A stretch of 59,351 nucleotides of DNA, taken from positions 1-59,351 of the forward strand of contig NZ_JANJUQ010000005.1 in NCBI RefSeq assembly GCF_024710485.1, given 5' to 3'. The notes beneath the pieces are model-generated. The model was given only the letters and a program-made list of their open reading frames with translations, did not search any database and was not told the DNA's origin. A program made the position numbers and the translations under genes. The stretch is from Flavobacterium sp. GTDB lineage: Bacteria > Bacteroidota > Bacteroidia > Flavobacteriales > Flavobacteriaceae. Below are positions 35,337-43,959 of this stretch, piece after piece (positions within the stretch are counted from its first letter, which is position 1; every line of letters begins with the position of its first letter).

Positions 35337-35564
35337 TTAGGCAGTTCTTTTAGCAATCTCTGCCACCAAATCACCCACTGTTATTAGGTTTTTAAAATCT
35401 TGAGAGGCTATGTGAACCCCAAAAGAATCATCTAACATGGCTATTACCGAGAGATTCGCCATTGAATCCCAGTTTTCATAATCTCGGAACACAGCTGTAA
35501 GCGTCACCGTTCCCGGGGCCAATTCTAAAATATCTTCAAGTTGTTCAAAAAGTTCTTTTTCCAT
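35337..35564 (-). CDS. Acyl carrier protein 2
   Basis: The 75-residue acidic protein has ENWDSMANLSVIAMLDD with S34 in the DSM motif as the phosphopantetheine attachment site. It is the first gene after the promoter-like element at 35609-35642, and starts the cassette. It differs strongly from ACP 1, which suggests that each ACP serves a separate step or enzyme set. Confidence 0.9.
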   Translation of the reverse strand: MEKELFEQLEDILELAPGTVTLTAVFRDYENWDSMANLSVIAMLDDSFGVHIASQDFKNLITVGDLVAEIAKRTA

Positions 35565-35608
35565 GGTTAAATTTATTTAGTTAAGGCTTATTAACAGTAT
35601 GTGATAGT

Positions 35609-35642
35609 CAAAGGTAAAAAACGAAAATAAAAATTAGCTCAA
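35609..35642 (-). promoter_or_regulatory. Promoter of the acyl-chain cassette
   Basis: On the minus strand, TTG (35642-35640), a 23-nt spacer and TACCTTTG (35616-35609) fit the Bacteroidota promoter pattern, with the spacer at the long end. It stands in the largest gap (109 bp) between the right and middle blocks and 45 bp before ACP 2. It probably drives the unit that runs from ACP 2 towards wzc. Confidence 0.5.
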
Positions 35643-35673
35643 TATTCTTAAAATAATACCAAACGTCGTCATA

Positions 35674-36591
35674 TTACCTCTTTTCAGGAATAATTTGTGA
35701 GGCAACTTGACGGGAAAATAAAACCGCACCCTCCTCATTGAGATGCTCAGAATCGTGGAAAAGAGGTTTATTGGCTCTAAAATCTTTGTTATCAAAATAA
35801 TTAATCAACCTAACATTGTGCTTATCGGCAATTTGTTGGGCGATTTTAAAAAATTCCGGTTTGATTTTTTTAAAGGTAGGCGAAACAACCAATATCACCT
35901 TAATATTGTGAGATTGTGCCTTGGCTATAAAACGATGAACTGTATTAATCAACTCCGTGCTAAGTGTAAATGTATCGCCTTTGAGTACTTTATCTTTACC
36001 ATCCCAAGTCCCTTTTAAAGGAATATAACCCTTAAAATTGTCTTTATTTTTAACAACATTAGCCGTCAGTATATTAAAAAACTTTTTATTGTACTTAATC
36101 AAATTAGACTGATATAGTATTGGATCATACCAATGCCTGCAAATGTAAGAATCGAACTCAGCGTTGATTTTACCGTAGAAAGGTGCTAAATCACTAAACA
36201 CATCTTCCCCAAAACTTCCGCCTCTATTGTACACATCTCTAAAGTCTAAATCTAGAACTATTATTTTAGGCTGGTATCTTTCGAGGGTAGCTAAGAGCGC
36301 TGCATAATGAAAATAAATCCCCATCCCTTCTCTACCGGCATTATAACAGCTCAAGCCGGTTTGCTCGGATATCAAATCAGGGCGATAATGAAAAGCCGCT
36401 CTGGAAGAACCAAAAATAAGAATGCTGTCTTGAGTTTTGTTAAAAACCTGATTTTCTTGATAAGCTACCCCTGATTTTGAATTGGTATACATAGCATCAA
36501 AAACAAAACCCGAGATCAAATCTATCAGAACAATCAATAATAAGAACAGTAGCCCTTTTTTCACTATAGTTATATGCTTTTGCTTATTCAT
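35674..36591 (-). CDS. SGNH-hydrolase-like protein partnering MBOAT
   Basis: The 305-residue protein has an N-terminal membrane anchor (about 13-32) and a periplasmic SGNH-like domain: LIFGSSRAAFHY with the nucleophile Ser (62/63) and a late FHDSEHLNEEGAVL with the Asp-His pair. It follows the MBOAT gene by 5 bp. Such pairs (AlgJ/AlgX- or DltD-like with AlgI/DltB-like) O-acylate exported polysaccharides. It would receive an acyl group via the MBOAT protein and pass it to the glycan in the periplasm. Confidence 0.78.
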   Translation of the reverse strand: MNKQKHITIVKKGLLFLLLIVLIDLISGFVFDAMYTNSKSGVAYQENQVFNKTQDSILIFGSSRAAFHYRPDLISEQTGLSCYNAGREGMGIYFHYAALLATLERYQPKIIVLDLDFRDVYNRGGSFGEDVFSDLAPFYGKINAEFDSYICRHWYDPILYQSNLIKYNKKFFNILTANVVKNKDNFKGYIPLKGTWDGKDKVLKGDTFTLSTELINTVHRFIAKAQSHNIKVILVVSPTFKKIKPEFFKIAQQIADKHNVRLINYFDNKDFRANKPLFHDSEHLNEEGAVLFSRQVASQIIPEKR

Positions 36592-36596
36592 ACTGA

Positions 36597-38021
36597 TTAA
36601 AATTGGAAATAAATAAATTGTCCCTCATCAAAAACGCCCATCAAAAGAATAAGCGAAACGATTACCGCATAAAATACTAAACTTAAATTGTATTTTTTCA
36701 TAAATGACAGCTTATGGGATAAAAACTCATCTCTAAACTCTTTCAATAGTAAAACAGTCAGTCCTATAAAGACCGCGAAGAACACATCCCATTTTACAAA
36801 CAAATCACCGGACAAGGATGTGGTTATTTTTTGAACTATCAAAAAGGCATCATCAACCGTATTGGCTCTGAAGAATATCCATGCGAATGAACTTAAAATG
36901 AATGTAGTTAGGATTTGCAAGGCTGTAAAAAAAGTTTTATTCCTCGTTAGACCCAACGCACTATTAATTCTATCCCTATAAGTTTGGCTTATTATTGCCG
37001 TTACTAAGTACAAGCCATTCAAGGCTCCCCAAATCACAAAAGTCCAATTGGCTCCATGCCATATCCCGCTAATCAAAAAAACAACAAACAAATTAAAATA
37101 CCAACGGTATTTGGATACTTTGTTCCCGCCCAAAGGCAAATAGAGATAATCTCTAAACCAAGTACTGAGCGAAATATGCCATCTTTTCCAAAACTCTGAA
37201 ATAGTTTTGGCAAAGTAAGGTCTGTTAAAATTAGTCATCAAATCAAACCCCATGATTCTTGCTGTACCAATAGCAATGGAAGAATAACCGGCAAAGTCGC
37301 AGTATATCTGAAAAGAAAAAAATGTTGTAGCTAATAAAAGTGTGGTTCCATTATGATTGTCTGCGTTATTGTAGGCCGCATTTACATACATTGCCAATCG
37401 ATCTGCCACAACAACTTTCATAAAGAAACCCCATATTACTAACTTCAAACCTTTAATAAAATTAGGATAGGTAAAGACTTTATGTTCGTGAAATTGGTGA
37501 AGAACATTTTGTGGTCTTTCTATGGGTCCGGCAACAAGTTGAGGAAAAAACATCACATACAAAGCATAAATTCCAAAATGCTTTTCTGCTTTCTGATTGC
37601 CCCTGTAAACTTCAATAGTGTAACTCATGGCTTGGAAAGTATGGAAAGACAAACCAACAGGCAATAGTATGGAAAGATAAGGAAGTCGTGTTGTACTGCC
37701 CATGGCGGTTAACAAGGTCTCTATATTTTCAATAAAGAAATTGTAATATTTAAAAACTGCCAAAACCATGATGTTGGCAAACAAACTCACAATAAGATAA
37801 AAACGCCGCCTTTTCCCATGATTTTGCTCAATAAGTATACCCGCAAAATAATCTATTACGATAGTCACCGCTAGAATTAAAATGTATATTGGAATAAAAT
37901 ACATATAAAAATAGCAACTGGCAACTAAAAGCATTAACCATCTGAATTTTTGCGGCAATCCGAAAAATAGTAGACAAACTATTGGAAAAAAAAGTAAAAA
38001 ATCAAGTGAATTAAAGAGCAT
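36597..38021 (-). CDS. MBOAT-family O-acyltransferase (AlgI/DltB-like)
   Basis: The 474-residue membrane protein with about ten helices has the MBOAT signature: SEFWKRWHISLSTWFRDYLY (H282) and the invariant His in SGIWHGANWTFVIWG (H322). PQLVAGPIERP is typical of the AlgI branch. It moves acyl groups across the inner membrane for polysaccharide O-acylation, working with the adjacent SGNH-like protein. An AlgD-like dehydrogenase is encoded further upstream in the same operon. Confidence 0.92.
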   Translation of the reverse strand: MLFNSLDFLLFFPIVCLLFFGLPQKFRWLMLLVASCYFYMYFIPIYILILAVTIVIDYFAGILIEQNHGKRRRFYLIVSLFANIMVLAVFKYYNFFIENIETLLTAMGSTTRLPYLSILLPVGLSFHTFQAMSYTIEVYRGNQKAEKHFGIYALYVMFFPQLVAGPIERPQNVLHQFHEHKVFTYPNFIKGLKLVIWGFFMKVVVADRLAMYVNAAYNNADNHNGTTLLLATTFFSFQIYCDFAGYSSIAIGTARIMGFDLMTNFNRPYFAKTISEFWKRWHISLSTWFRDYLYLPLGGNKVSKYRWYFNLFVVFLISGIWHGANWTFVIWGALNGLYLVTAIISQTYRDRINSALGLTRNKTFFTALQILTTFILSSFAWIFFRANTVDDAFLIVQKITTSLSGDLFVKWDVFFAVFIGLTVLLLKEFRDEFLSHKLSFMKKYNLSLVFYAVIVSLILLMGVFDEGQFIYFQF

Positions 38022-38316
38022 TTTGAGCTTTATTTAGGTACAACACATTTTTAATTTCTAATTCTAATCTATCTTTAATTAACATCAAAGCTTCTCCGGC
38101 GTGGTATAAAACAGTAAGCTTAATTTCTTTAACAAACTGTCCTATTTGGGTAGCTGTTTTATAAATAGAATAAGTGTTAAGGCTTGGGGTAAGCAATTCC
38201 AAAAAAAAGGTTTGGATATAAACCAACACAACAACCGGCAATAAAACAATTATGACCATTCCTAAAACAAAGGTGTTGAAAAGGATATCAAACAATCTTT
38301 TAACTAATTTAAACAT
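38011..38316 (-). CDS. Small membrane protein of unknown function
   Basis: The 101-residue frame fits tightly between the GT4 gene (6 bp gap) and MBOAT (11 bp overlap), so it is probably real. It has one long hydrophobic helix (about 12-38) with a central Pro27 preceded by KRLFD, and then an amphipathic helical tail (about 55-95). The KRLFD-helix-Pro start resembles the re-entrant helix of PglC/WbaP sugar transferases, but no DE catalytic motif is present. I cannot assign a function. Confidence 0.6.
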   Translation of the reverse strand: MFKLVKRLFDILFNTFVLGMVIIVLLPVVVLVYIQTFFLELLTPSLNTYSIYKTATQIGQFVKEIKLTVLYHAGEALMLIKDRLELEIKNVLYLNKAQNAL

Positions 38317-38322
38317 TGGCCA

Positions 38323-39462
38323 TTATTTTAATTTATACAACGCATCCATTTCGTTCCAAATCATTTTACTGTCGAAATTGGCGGCCCAAACTAAACCATT
38401 CCGTCCTAACTCCTGTCGCTTTTGTTCATTCTCATAGAGTAATTGCATAGCGTGTTGAAGTGCTGAAACCGATTTAGGGGAAATCAACAAACCGTTAAAG
38501 TCTTTTGAAACAGCATCTTTACTACCGGTAACATCGGTTGCAATCACCGGTAGCCCCATCGCAGCGGCTTGAACAGAAACATTTCCGAAACCTTCCCACC
38601 AAGCGGGTAAACAAAACACATCCATAACCGAAAGATACAAAGGCACATTACTTTGAGTGCCAACCAACAAAATTCCGGGGTGTTTTTGCATGTTGCTAAT
38701 CAAGCTTAAATCGCTGATCTGACTTTCCTCTATAGGGCCAACAATCAATAATTTGAGCTTGTCATTCTCCCGATATAAATTGGCAAAGGCCTCATAAAGT
38801 TCCTTAATGCCTTTTCGATCGATTAACCTCCCAACAAAACCAAAAACAAAATGGGTCTCAGTATAGCCGAGTTGCTTTTTCAAATCGGCACTATCGGCCG
38901 CATTTATTTGATTAGGATTAAATCGCTTAAGATCTATTCCGTTACTGCTGCCTTTGTGAATCACCAAAGATTGTGACGCCGAAAAAATACCGTTTTCCAG
39001 TCCCAAATCTCTGACCGAATTACTGATACAAATGATTTTGTGGGCAAAACGGGCAGTGATTTTTTCCATACCCACTAAAATGGTTTTCTTCATCCCGGTT
39101 TCATGTTCAAATCGGAAACCCCTACAGGTGTAAATCCTGTTTTTTACGCCAAGCAACTTAGCCGCTATCATTCCCAAAAGACTCACTTTAGGCGTGCCGA
39201 AATTCACCACATCGGGTTTCACTTTTCGCAAATGTCTAATAACCTGATACAATGCCTTTAGGTCTTTTAGCAGTGAAATTTCACGTTCTAAATCTACCGG
39301 CAAATGAATACAACCTTCGTTCCTACAATATTCAATTACGCGTTCATGATTGGGTGCCATCAAATAGGTTTGGTAGCCCAAATCTTTAAAGTAACGCAAT
39401 TGACCTGCAATTAGAATCACGCTCCCCGGTGCTGTTATGCCAACTATTAGTTTTTTATTCAT
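38323..39462 (-). CDS. Glycosyltransferase family 4 (PglA/WbuB-like)
   Basis: The 379-residue GT-B enzyme starts KLIVGITAPGSVILIAGQLR. It has VVNFGTPKVSLLGMIAAKLL, IYTCRGFRFEHETG, KGSSNGIDLKRFNP (typical of the PglA/WbuB branch), FGFVGRLIDRKGIKELYEA and PAWWEGFGNVSVQAAAMGLP (donor site). This branch often adds the second sugar to an undecaprenyl-linked FucNAc or Qui2NAc-type initiating sugar, which would fit PglC here. The 4-bp overlap with the next gene implies coupling. Confidence 0.88.
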   Translation of the reverse strand: MNKKLIVGITAPGSVILIAGQLRYFKDLGYQTYLMAPNHERVIEYCRNEGCIHLPVDLEREISLLKDLKALYQVIRHLRKVKPDVVNFGTPKVSLLGMIAAKLLGVKNRIYTCRGFRFEHETGMKKTILVGMEKITARFAHKIICISNSVRDLGLENGIFSASQSLVIHKGSSNGIDLKRFNPNQINAADSADLKKQLGYTETHFVFGFVGRLIDRKGIKELYEAFANLYRENDKLKLLIVGPIEESQISDLSLISNMQKHPGILLVGTQSNVPLYLSVMDVFCLPAWWEGFGNVSVQAAAMGLPVIATDVTGSKDAVSKDFNGLLISPKSVSALQHAMQLLYENEQKRQELGRNGLVWAANFDSKMIWNEMDALYKLK

Positions 39463-40577
39463 TTTCGGGTATTTGTTATATATTCACCTAGTTGTTGACT
39501 GTTTACAAACTCTACATCAGGCCAAATTTGAACCACTTTAGTCAACAACTGCTCCAACTTAACAAGGGAATCCATTTGATTGGCTTCTGAAATCGATCCT
39601 ATAAAATTGACCCTATGACTGTTAATCACCGCTGGTTTACCAAATAAAAAAGCATTTTTTATTTCGCTCAAAGCCGATGACACACTATCAAAATTAGGGT
39701 TTTTGCTGGGTTCAAAAGTCACATTTCGCCTCCAGTACAACATCCCGAAATCATTTTTATAACCCCAATATTTATTAACCACGGAATTGTTTTTGTCTTC
39801 CAATGAAGGCAATAACTGCTGCCCGTTTTGATGGTATAAAACCCCGTGTTTATATAAAATCCCATCTAAATGTTCTCCTCTGACAGATTGAGGCGCAATA
39901 AACGTTTTTGACGGATAACCGAAAATTTGTTCAAACATTTTCAATCCGTCCACTAAGGCTTCTTCGTTGTATTGTTTTTCTTCAAGATTGTAGTAATCAT
40001 ATGATGCCAAAAACTTTTTGGTGGTCTCGGGAGCACAATGCAAAGGAACTCCGGGAATGGCAAAATGATCAAAACACAAACGCTCATTTGGGCAATGATT
40101 AACCGAAAAAAGCCATCTTAGCGGATGAATGTGTTCTCTACCGTGAAATTGAGGATAAAAAATATTCTCTTTCGTACCAGTGTCTATGAGCTGTTTGATA
40201 GATGCAACATTACCATAGCGATGGTACGTTTGAATAACATCTTCATAATGGTAACTTTCAAAACCATCTTGTTTGATTTTCTCAAAATCAGGATTAGCTA
40301 CCAAATAGTTGGCAGTAAGGCAAGCGGCATTACCGTTTTTATCTTTAACCTTGGTAAGCGTTTCAAACAATCGTTCCAAATCTGTTGTCGATTCCAAAGT
40401 ATCAAACTTGGAATATCTTGAACGGTCTACCGGTAACCCTTTCGACAATAAAAGGTTGTAAACTTCTCGGTTAGGCATTCGTATACTACCCCAATCATCA
40501 GACTCTATGAGTAACAATTTACGATTGGTACTCCAACCCCTGAAATTCACATAAGATTTTCTTAGTACATTTATCAT
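39459..40577 (-). CDS. Polysaccharide-deacetylase-like protein, copy 1
   Basis: The 372-residue soluble protein has ESDDWGSIRMP (D27, D28) and FHGREHIHP (H145, H149), spaced like the metal-binding Asp and H-x3-H of NodB-fold carbohydrate deacetylases. TFIAPQS and INSHRVNF follow as further motif-like segments. It has no signal peptide, so it would act in the cytoplasm, for instance on a lipid- or nucleotide-linked sugar. A paralogue with the same first-150-residue numbering is encoded at 46142-47260. The exact reaction is unknown. Confidence 0.6.
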   Translation of the reverse strand: MINVLRKSYVNFRGWSTNRKLLLIESDDWGSIRMPNREVYNLLLSKGLPVDRSRYSKFDTLESTTDLERLFETLTKVKDKNGNAACLTANYLVANPDFEKIKQDGFESYHYEDVIQTYHRYGNVASIKQLIDTGTKENIFYPQFHGREHIHPLRWLFSVNHCPNERLCFDHFAIPGVPLHCAPETTKKFLASYDYYNLEEKQYNEEALVDGLKMFEQIFGYPSKTFIAPQSVRGEHLDGILYKHGVLYHQNGQQLLPSLEDKNNSVVNKYWGYKNDFGMLYWRRNVTFEPSKNPNFDSVSSALSEIKNAFLFGKPAVINSHRVNFIGSISEANQMDSLVKLEQLLTKVVQIWPDVEFVNSQQLGEYITNTRK

Positions 40578-40610
40578 ATCGAAGTAATTCTGATTATAAA
40601 ACCGGATTAA

Positions 40611-41918
40611 TTACCAACACAAACCTTCATAATTCTCGAATGCCTTAAGCTTATCGATATTAACAAGATCTAATATTATGGTATCCTTTTTAATGCGATC
40701 CAACTGTTCCAATACATGATTGCTTCTTTGGGCAAAAACAATCAAATCACAGTCTTGTAAAAAGTCGTCGACTTCATTAATTAACAATACATTAATATGA
40801 GGCAAATGACTGAAGAGAAAATCTTTATTCTTACCCACTAATCTGGAAAGATTTATATTTTGATCGTATATCTTAATAGCATAACCTTTACCAACTAAAT
40901 TTTCGCACAATTCTAAACTCGGACTGAATCTCAAATCATCGGTGTTTTCTTTAAATGATAGTCCAACTATACCAATTTTGTGTACTTTTTTGGCACTAAT
41001 CAAGTCGAAAATATAATTGTTATGGGTAATATTACTCTCTGCTACAGATTTCAAAACAGGAATGGACACATATTTATCGTGCGCTAAGATGTTAAGCGCT
41101 CTCAAATCTTTTGGCAAACAAGAACCACCATAGGAAAGTCCGGGTTTTAAGTAGCGATGTGAAATATTGAGCTGCGTATCGCCGATAAAAAGATCCATTA
41201 ACTCGTGACTGTCTACAGTAAGGGATTTACAAAGCCTCCCTATTTCATTGGCAAAAGCTACTTTTAAAGCATGGAAAGAGTTGTTTAAAAATTTAATCAT
41301 TTCCGCAACCTCAACACCAACTACTTTTACAGGAGCGTCAAGGAAAGAAAACATCTCTTTCGTTTTTTCAATTCCTTTTGGAGAGGTTGATCCCACTACG
41401 GTGTAAGGAGGATTAAAAAAGTCCACTATGGCATTACCTTCTCTTAGGAATTCGGGATTTGATACTACTGCAAACCCTTTATCATTCTCTTTATTTGAAA
41501 TCGAAGATATTAAGTTACAAATTTCCAAGTTAGTACCGGGCATTACTGTACTGCGAATGGTAATGGTGTAGAAATCCTCTTTCTTTTTTAGAGCAAAGGC
41601 AATTTGTTCAGAAATTTTAGTGATGTATTCCATATTCAAATGACCGTTGGCAGTGTTAGGAGTTCCAACACAAATAATCCCAACATCCGAATTTAAAACA
41701 GCCCATTCGGCATCAGTTGTAGCCGTAATATTGCCAATTTTTACGCCTTCAGCTATCAAATCGTCTAATCCGTCTTCAATAATGGTAGCCTTACCGGAAT
41801 TCACTAAATTTACTTTATTGGTATCTACATCAACGCCATAGATGGTGTTTCCTTTTTGAGACAAACAGCCTGCAGAAACACAGCCAACATAACCTAAACC
41901 AAAGATTGCAATCTTCAT
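40611..41918 (-). CDS. GDP-mannose 6-dehydrogenase-like nucleotide-sugar dehydrogenase (AlgD type)
   Basis: The 435-residue protein has NAD-binding FGLGYVG (6-12), IICVGTPN, IRSTVMPGT, SNPEFLREGNAI, EMIKFLNNSFHALKVAFANE (K209, N213) and the catalytic Cys in YGGSCLPKDLRAL (C267). The opening with GCVSAGCLSQKG and the LSYGGSCLPKD segment are closer to AlgD (GDP-mannose) than to Ugd. It would oxidise C6 twice to give a uronic acid donor (GDP-ManA). UDP-sugar use cannot be excluded. Confidence 0.88.
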   Translation of the reverse strand: MKIAIFGLGYVGCVSAGCLSQKGNTIYGVDVDTNKVNLVNSGKATIIEDGLDDLIAEGVKIGNITATTDAEWAVLNSDVGIICVGTPNTANGHLNMEYITKISEQIAFALKKKEDFYTITIRSTVMPGTNLEICNLISSISNKENDKGFAVVSNPEFLREGNAIVDFFNPPYTVVGSTSPKGIEKTKEMFSFLDAPVKVVGVEVAEMIKFLNNSFHALKVAFANEIGRLCKSLTVDSHELMDLFIGDTQLNISHRYLKPGLSYGGSCLPKDLRALNILAHDKYVSIPVLKSVAESNITHNNYIFDLISAKKVHKIGIVGLSFKENTDDLRFSPSLELCENLVGKGYAIKIYDQNINLSRLVGKNKDFLFSHLPHINVLLINEVDDFLQDCDLIVFAQRSNHVLEQLDRIKKDTIILDLVNIDKLKAFENYEGLCW

Positions 41919-41924
41919 AACTTA

Positions 41925-42875
41925 CTATTTTGTATTTATTTTTACTTCTTTATTAAAATCTTGTTCTGTAATTTTGAAATACCGGTGAACCGCCTCCAAT
42001 ATCTTGTCTTTTCTGCCTTGAAAAGAATTAATAGCTAACAACGATACTTTTTGGGATCCGCTAATGGTTAAGAAGTACTTGTTGAATGTTTTGTTGGTAA
42101 CAATCGGAGTGTTATTAATCAAACACATGGTATTGAGCCATACATCGTCCGAACCATAACTCAACTCCCTAATGAGTGCCTTGTCAAAACAAACTTCAGG
42201 CAAAACCTTAGGCGGGTAAAGTACACCGCACACCCCTAACTGAATTAATCGATGAGTGGGTTTAAGTATCTTCTTGTAAGTGGGCTTCCACTTTACATAA
42301 GGCACCAATTTACCGTTTTGATAGGTCACCAAATGGGACATATTCGAACACACAGCACCCGGAAACTCAGCATGCATTTGCATCAAATTGGCAATCATAT
42401 TCTCAGTGTAAATAATATCGTCGTCAACGGTTATAATAGTGGCATTCGGGTTATTAACAACAGTGTGATAGTATTTATTGTGAGAACGTAAATTTTCGCA
42501 ATAATTAATTTCCAAACCTCTGGCTTTGAGTTGTAATAAACTATTAGGCAAAACAATATCGTTAAATTCTTCATCAGACAACCAAAGCATAATTCTATCA
42601 GGTTTGTAAGACTGACGAAAAATACTTTCCAAGGTTATCCAAATATTGTCTAACCTTGAAGGAATTGTAGTTAGGGTTACTATGAGTTCAAAATCTCTTT
42701 TGTCGTTGTTTAAAGCATACTTACTGTCTGATTGGGTGTCAGCGTAATATTTAGGAACGGTTTTATTCATTATAAAATAAAACCCCTTGGAAACCGCTTT
42801 ATTGATAACCTTTCCTAAAAATCCCAAACTTTTAAAGTTGGGTATGAAAAAAAATACTTTATATAAAAAATTCAT
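41925..42875 (-). CDS. GT-A-fold glycosyltransferase (GT2-like)
   Basis: The 316-residue protein has IVTLTTIPSRLDNIWITLES, a GT-A start of the inverting kind, and TIITVDDDIIYTENMI with the DDD metal site. SYGSDDVWLNTMCLI is the late acidic segment. Residues 1-40 contain a hydrophobic stretch that may tether it to the membrane. It lies 6 bp from the algD-like gene and probably belongs to the uronate-containing repeat. Confidence 0.8.
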   Translation of the reverse strand: MNFLYKVFFFIPNFKSLGFLGKVINKAVSKGFYFIMNKTVPKYYADTQSDSKYALNNDKRDFELIVTLTTIPSRLDNIWITLESIFRQSYKPDRIMLWLSDEEFNDIVLPNSLLQLKARGLEINYCENLRSHNKYYHTVVNNPNATIITVDDDIIYTENMIANLMQMHAEFPGAVCSNMSHLVTYQNGKLVPYVKWKPTYKKILKPTHRLIQLGVCGVLYPPKVLPEVCFDKALIRELSYGSDDVWLNTMCLINNTPIVTNKTFNKYFLTISGSQKVSLLAINSFQGRKDKILEAVHRYFKITEQDFNKEVKINTK

Positions 42876-42891
42876 TTGTGGTTAGTTATTT

Positions 42892-43959
42892 TTAGTGTTG
42901 CATAATGGATTCGAAAAGTTGTCCAATTTTTTCCAAAGATAAGCGTTCGTTAATCTTTTTGGCGTTGTTCCCCAAAAAAAACCGCAAAGCTTCATCATTT
43001 AACAATCGTTGAAGCATTTGGCTAAAATAATCAATATCATCAGGGTCAGCTATTAAAAAATCTTCCTCATGCTGTCCTAAATCGGCATAAGGAATCTTTG
43101 AAGATGTCAGACATGCCAAACCAAAAGCCATTGCTTCACACAATGCATTGGGAAAACCCTCTAAAACAGAAGGCAACACATAAACGGAAGCCCTTGAAAA
43201 ATAGTAGTCAACTTCCTTCACTTGACCCTTAAACTCAACTTGCGTTGCCACACCTAGTGTTTGGCTTAATTGTTTCATATCATCCAACTGTGGTCCATCG
43301 CCTAACATAACCAATTTCCAATCTTTTCTTTGCTGAAGCTTAGCAAAAGCTTTAATCAATGCAGCAGGATTTTTCTCCCAGGCAAACCGACCTACATACA
43401 AAACAACCTTATCTTTTGGAGCTGCCGCATCCAAAACAACCTCACGAACCTGATTGGGAATAACAACTATTTTAAGTTTATTGTTAAACTTTTTCTCATT
43501 CCATAAGGCTGCCCGCGAAGTTTGCGCAATAAACGTATGCGACCATCGGTAGGTAAGCAACTTCAGCCATTTCACGTGCCATTTAAACTTGTAATCCGGA
43601 CTTGTCCTGTCTGAAACATGCACTTTCTTACCCAAACCCACAGCTGCAATCAACACAAGAGGATTAAAACTGTCCCCAAAGGAAATAACGTTTTGAGCCG
43701 GTATTGTTTTAAATTGCTGTCTTAAAAACCGAATGATAAACCAATAATGAAAAACCAAATTCCTTCCTTTGCCGGGATGGGCTTTGGGCGGAACTATAAG
43801 GGTTACTTTAGGATCCAAATCATAAAACAAGGCCTCTTTTTTACACGAAATAAAAGTCACCTGATAGCCATTATTGGACAACCAATTGGCTAAGTTCGTC
43901 ATGGCACGCTGTATACCTCCTATTCCTAATTTGGGAGAAACTAAAATTACTGCTTTCAA
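42892..43959 (-). CDS. Glycosyltransferase family 4
   Basis: The 355-residue GT-B protein starts KAVILVSPKLGIGGIQRAMT with the GGIQR acceptor motif. It continues with VISFGDSFNPLVLIAAV, VLYVGRFAWEKNPAALIKAF, VMLGDGPQLDDMKQL and VLEGFPNALCEAMAFGLACL (E-x7-E). It overlaps the ATP-grasp gene by 4 bp. It adds one sugar to the lipid intermediate; the donor is unknown. Confidence 0.92.
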   Translation of the reverse strand: MKAVILVSPKLGIGGIQRAMTNLANWLSNNGYQVTFISCKKEALFYDLDPKVTLIVPPKAHPGKGRNLVFHYWFIIRFLRQQFKTIPAQNVISFGDSFNPLVLIAAVGLGKKVHVSDRTSPDYKFKWHVKWLKLLTYRWSHTFIAQTSRAALWNEKKFNNKLKIVVIPNQVREVVLDAAAPKDKVVLYVGRFAWEKNPAALIKAFAKLQQRKDWKLVMLGDGPQLDDMKQLSQTLGVATQVEFKGQVKEVDYYFSRASVYVLPSVLEGFPNALCEAMAFGLACLTSSKIPYADLGQHEEDFLIADPDDIDYFSQMLQRLLNDEALRFFLGNNAKKINERLSLEKIGQLFESIMQH

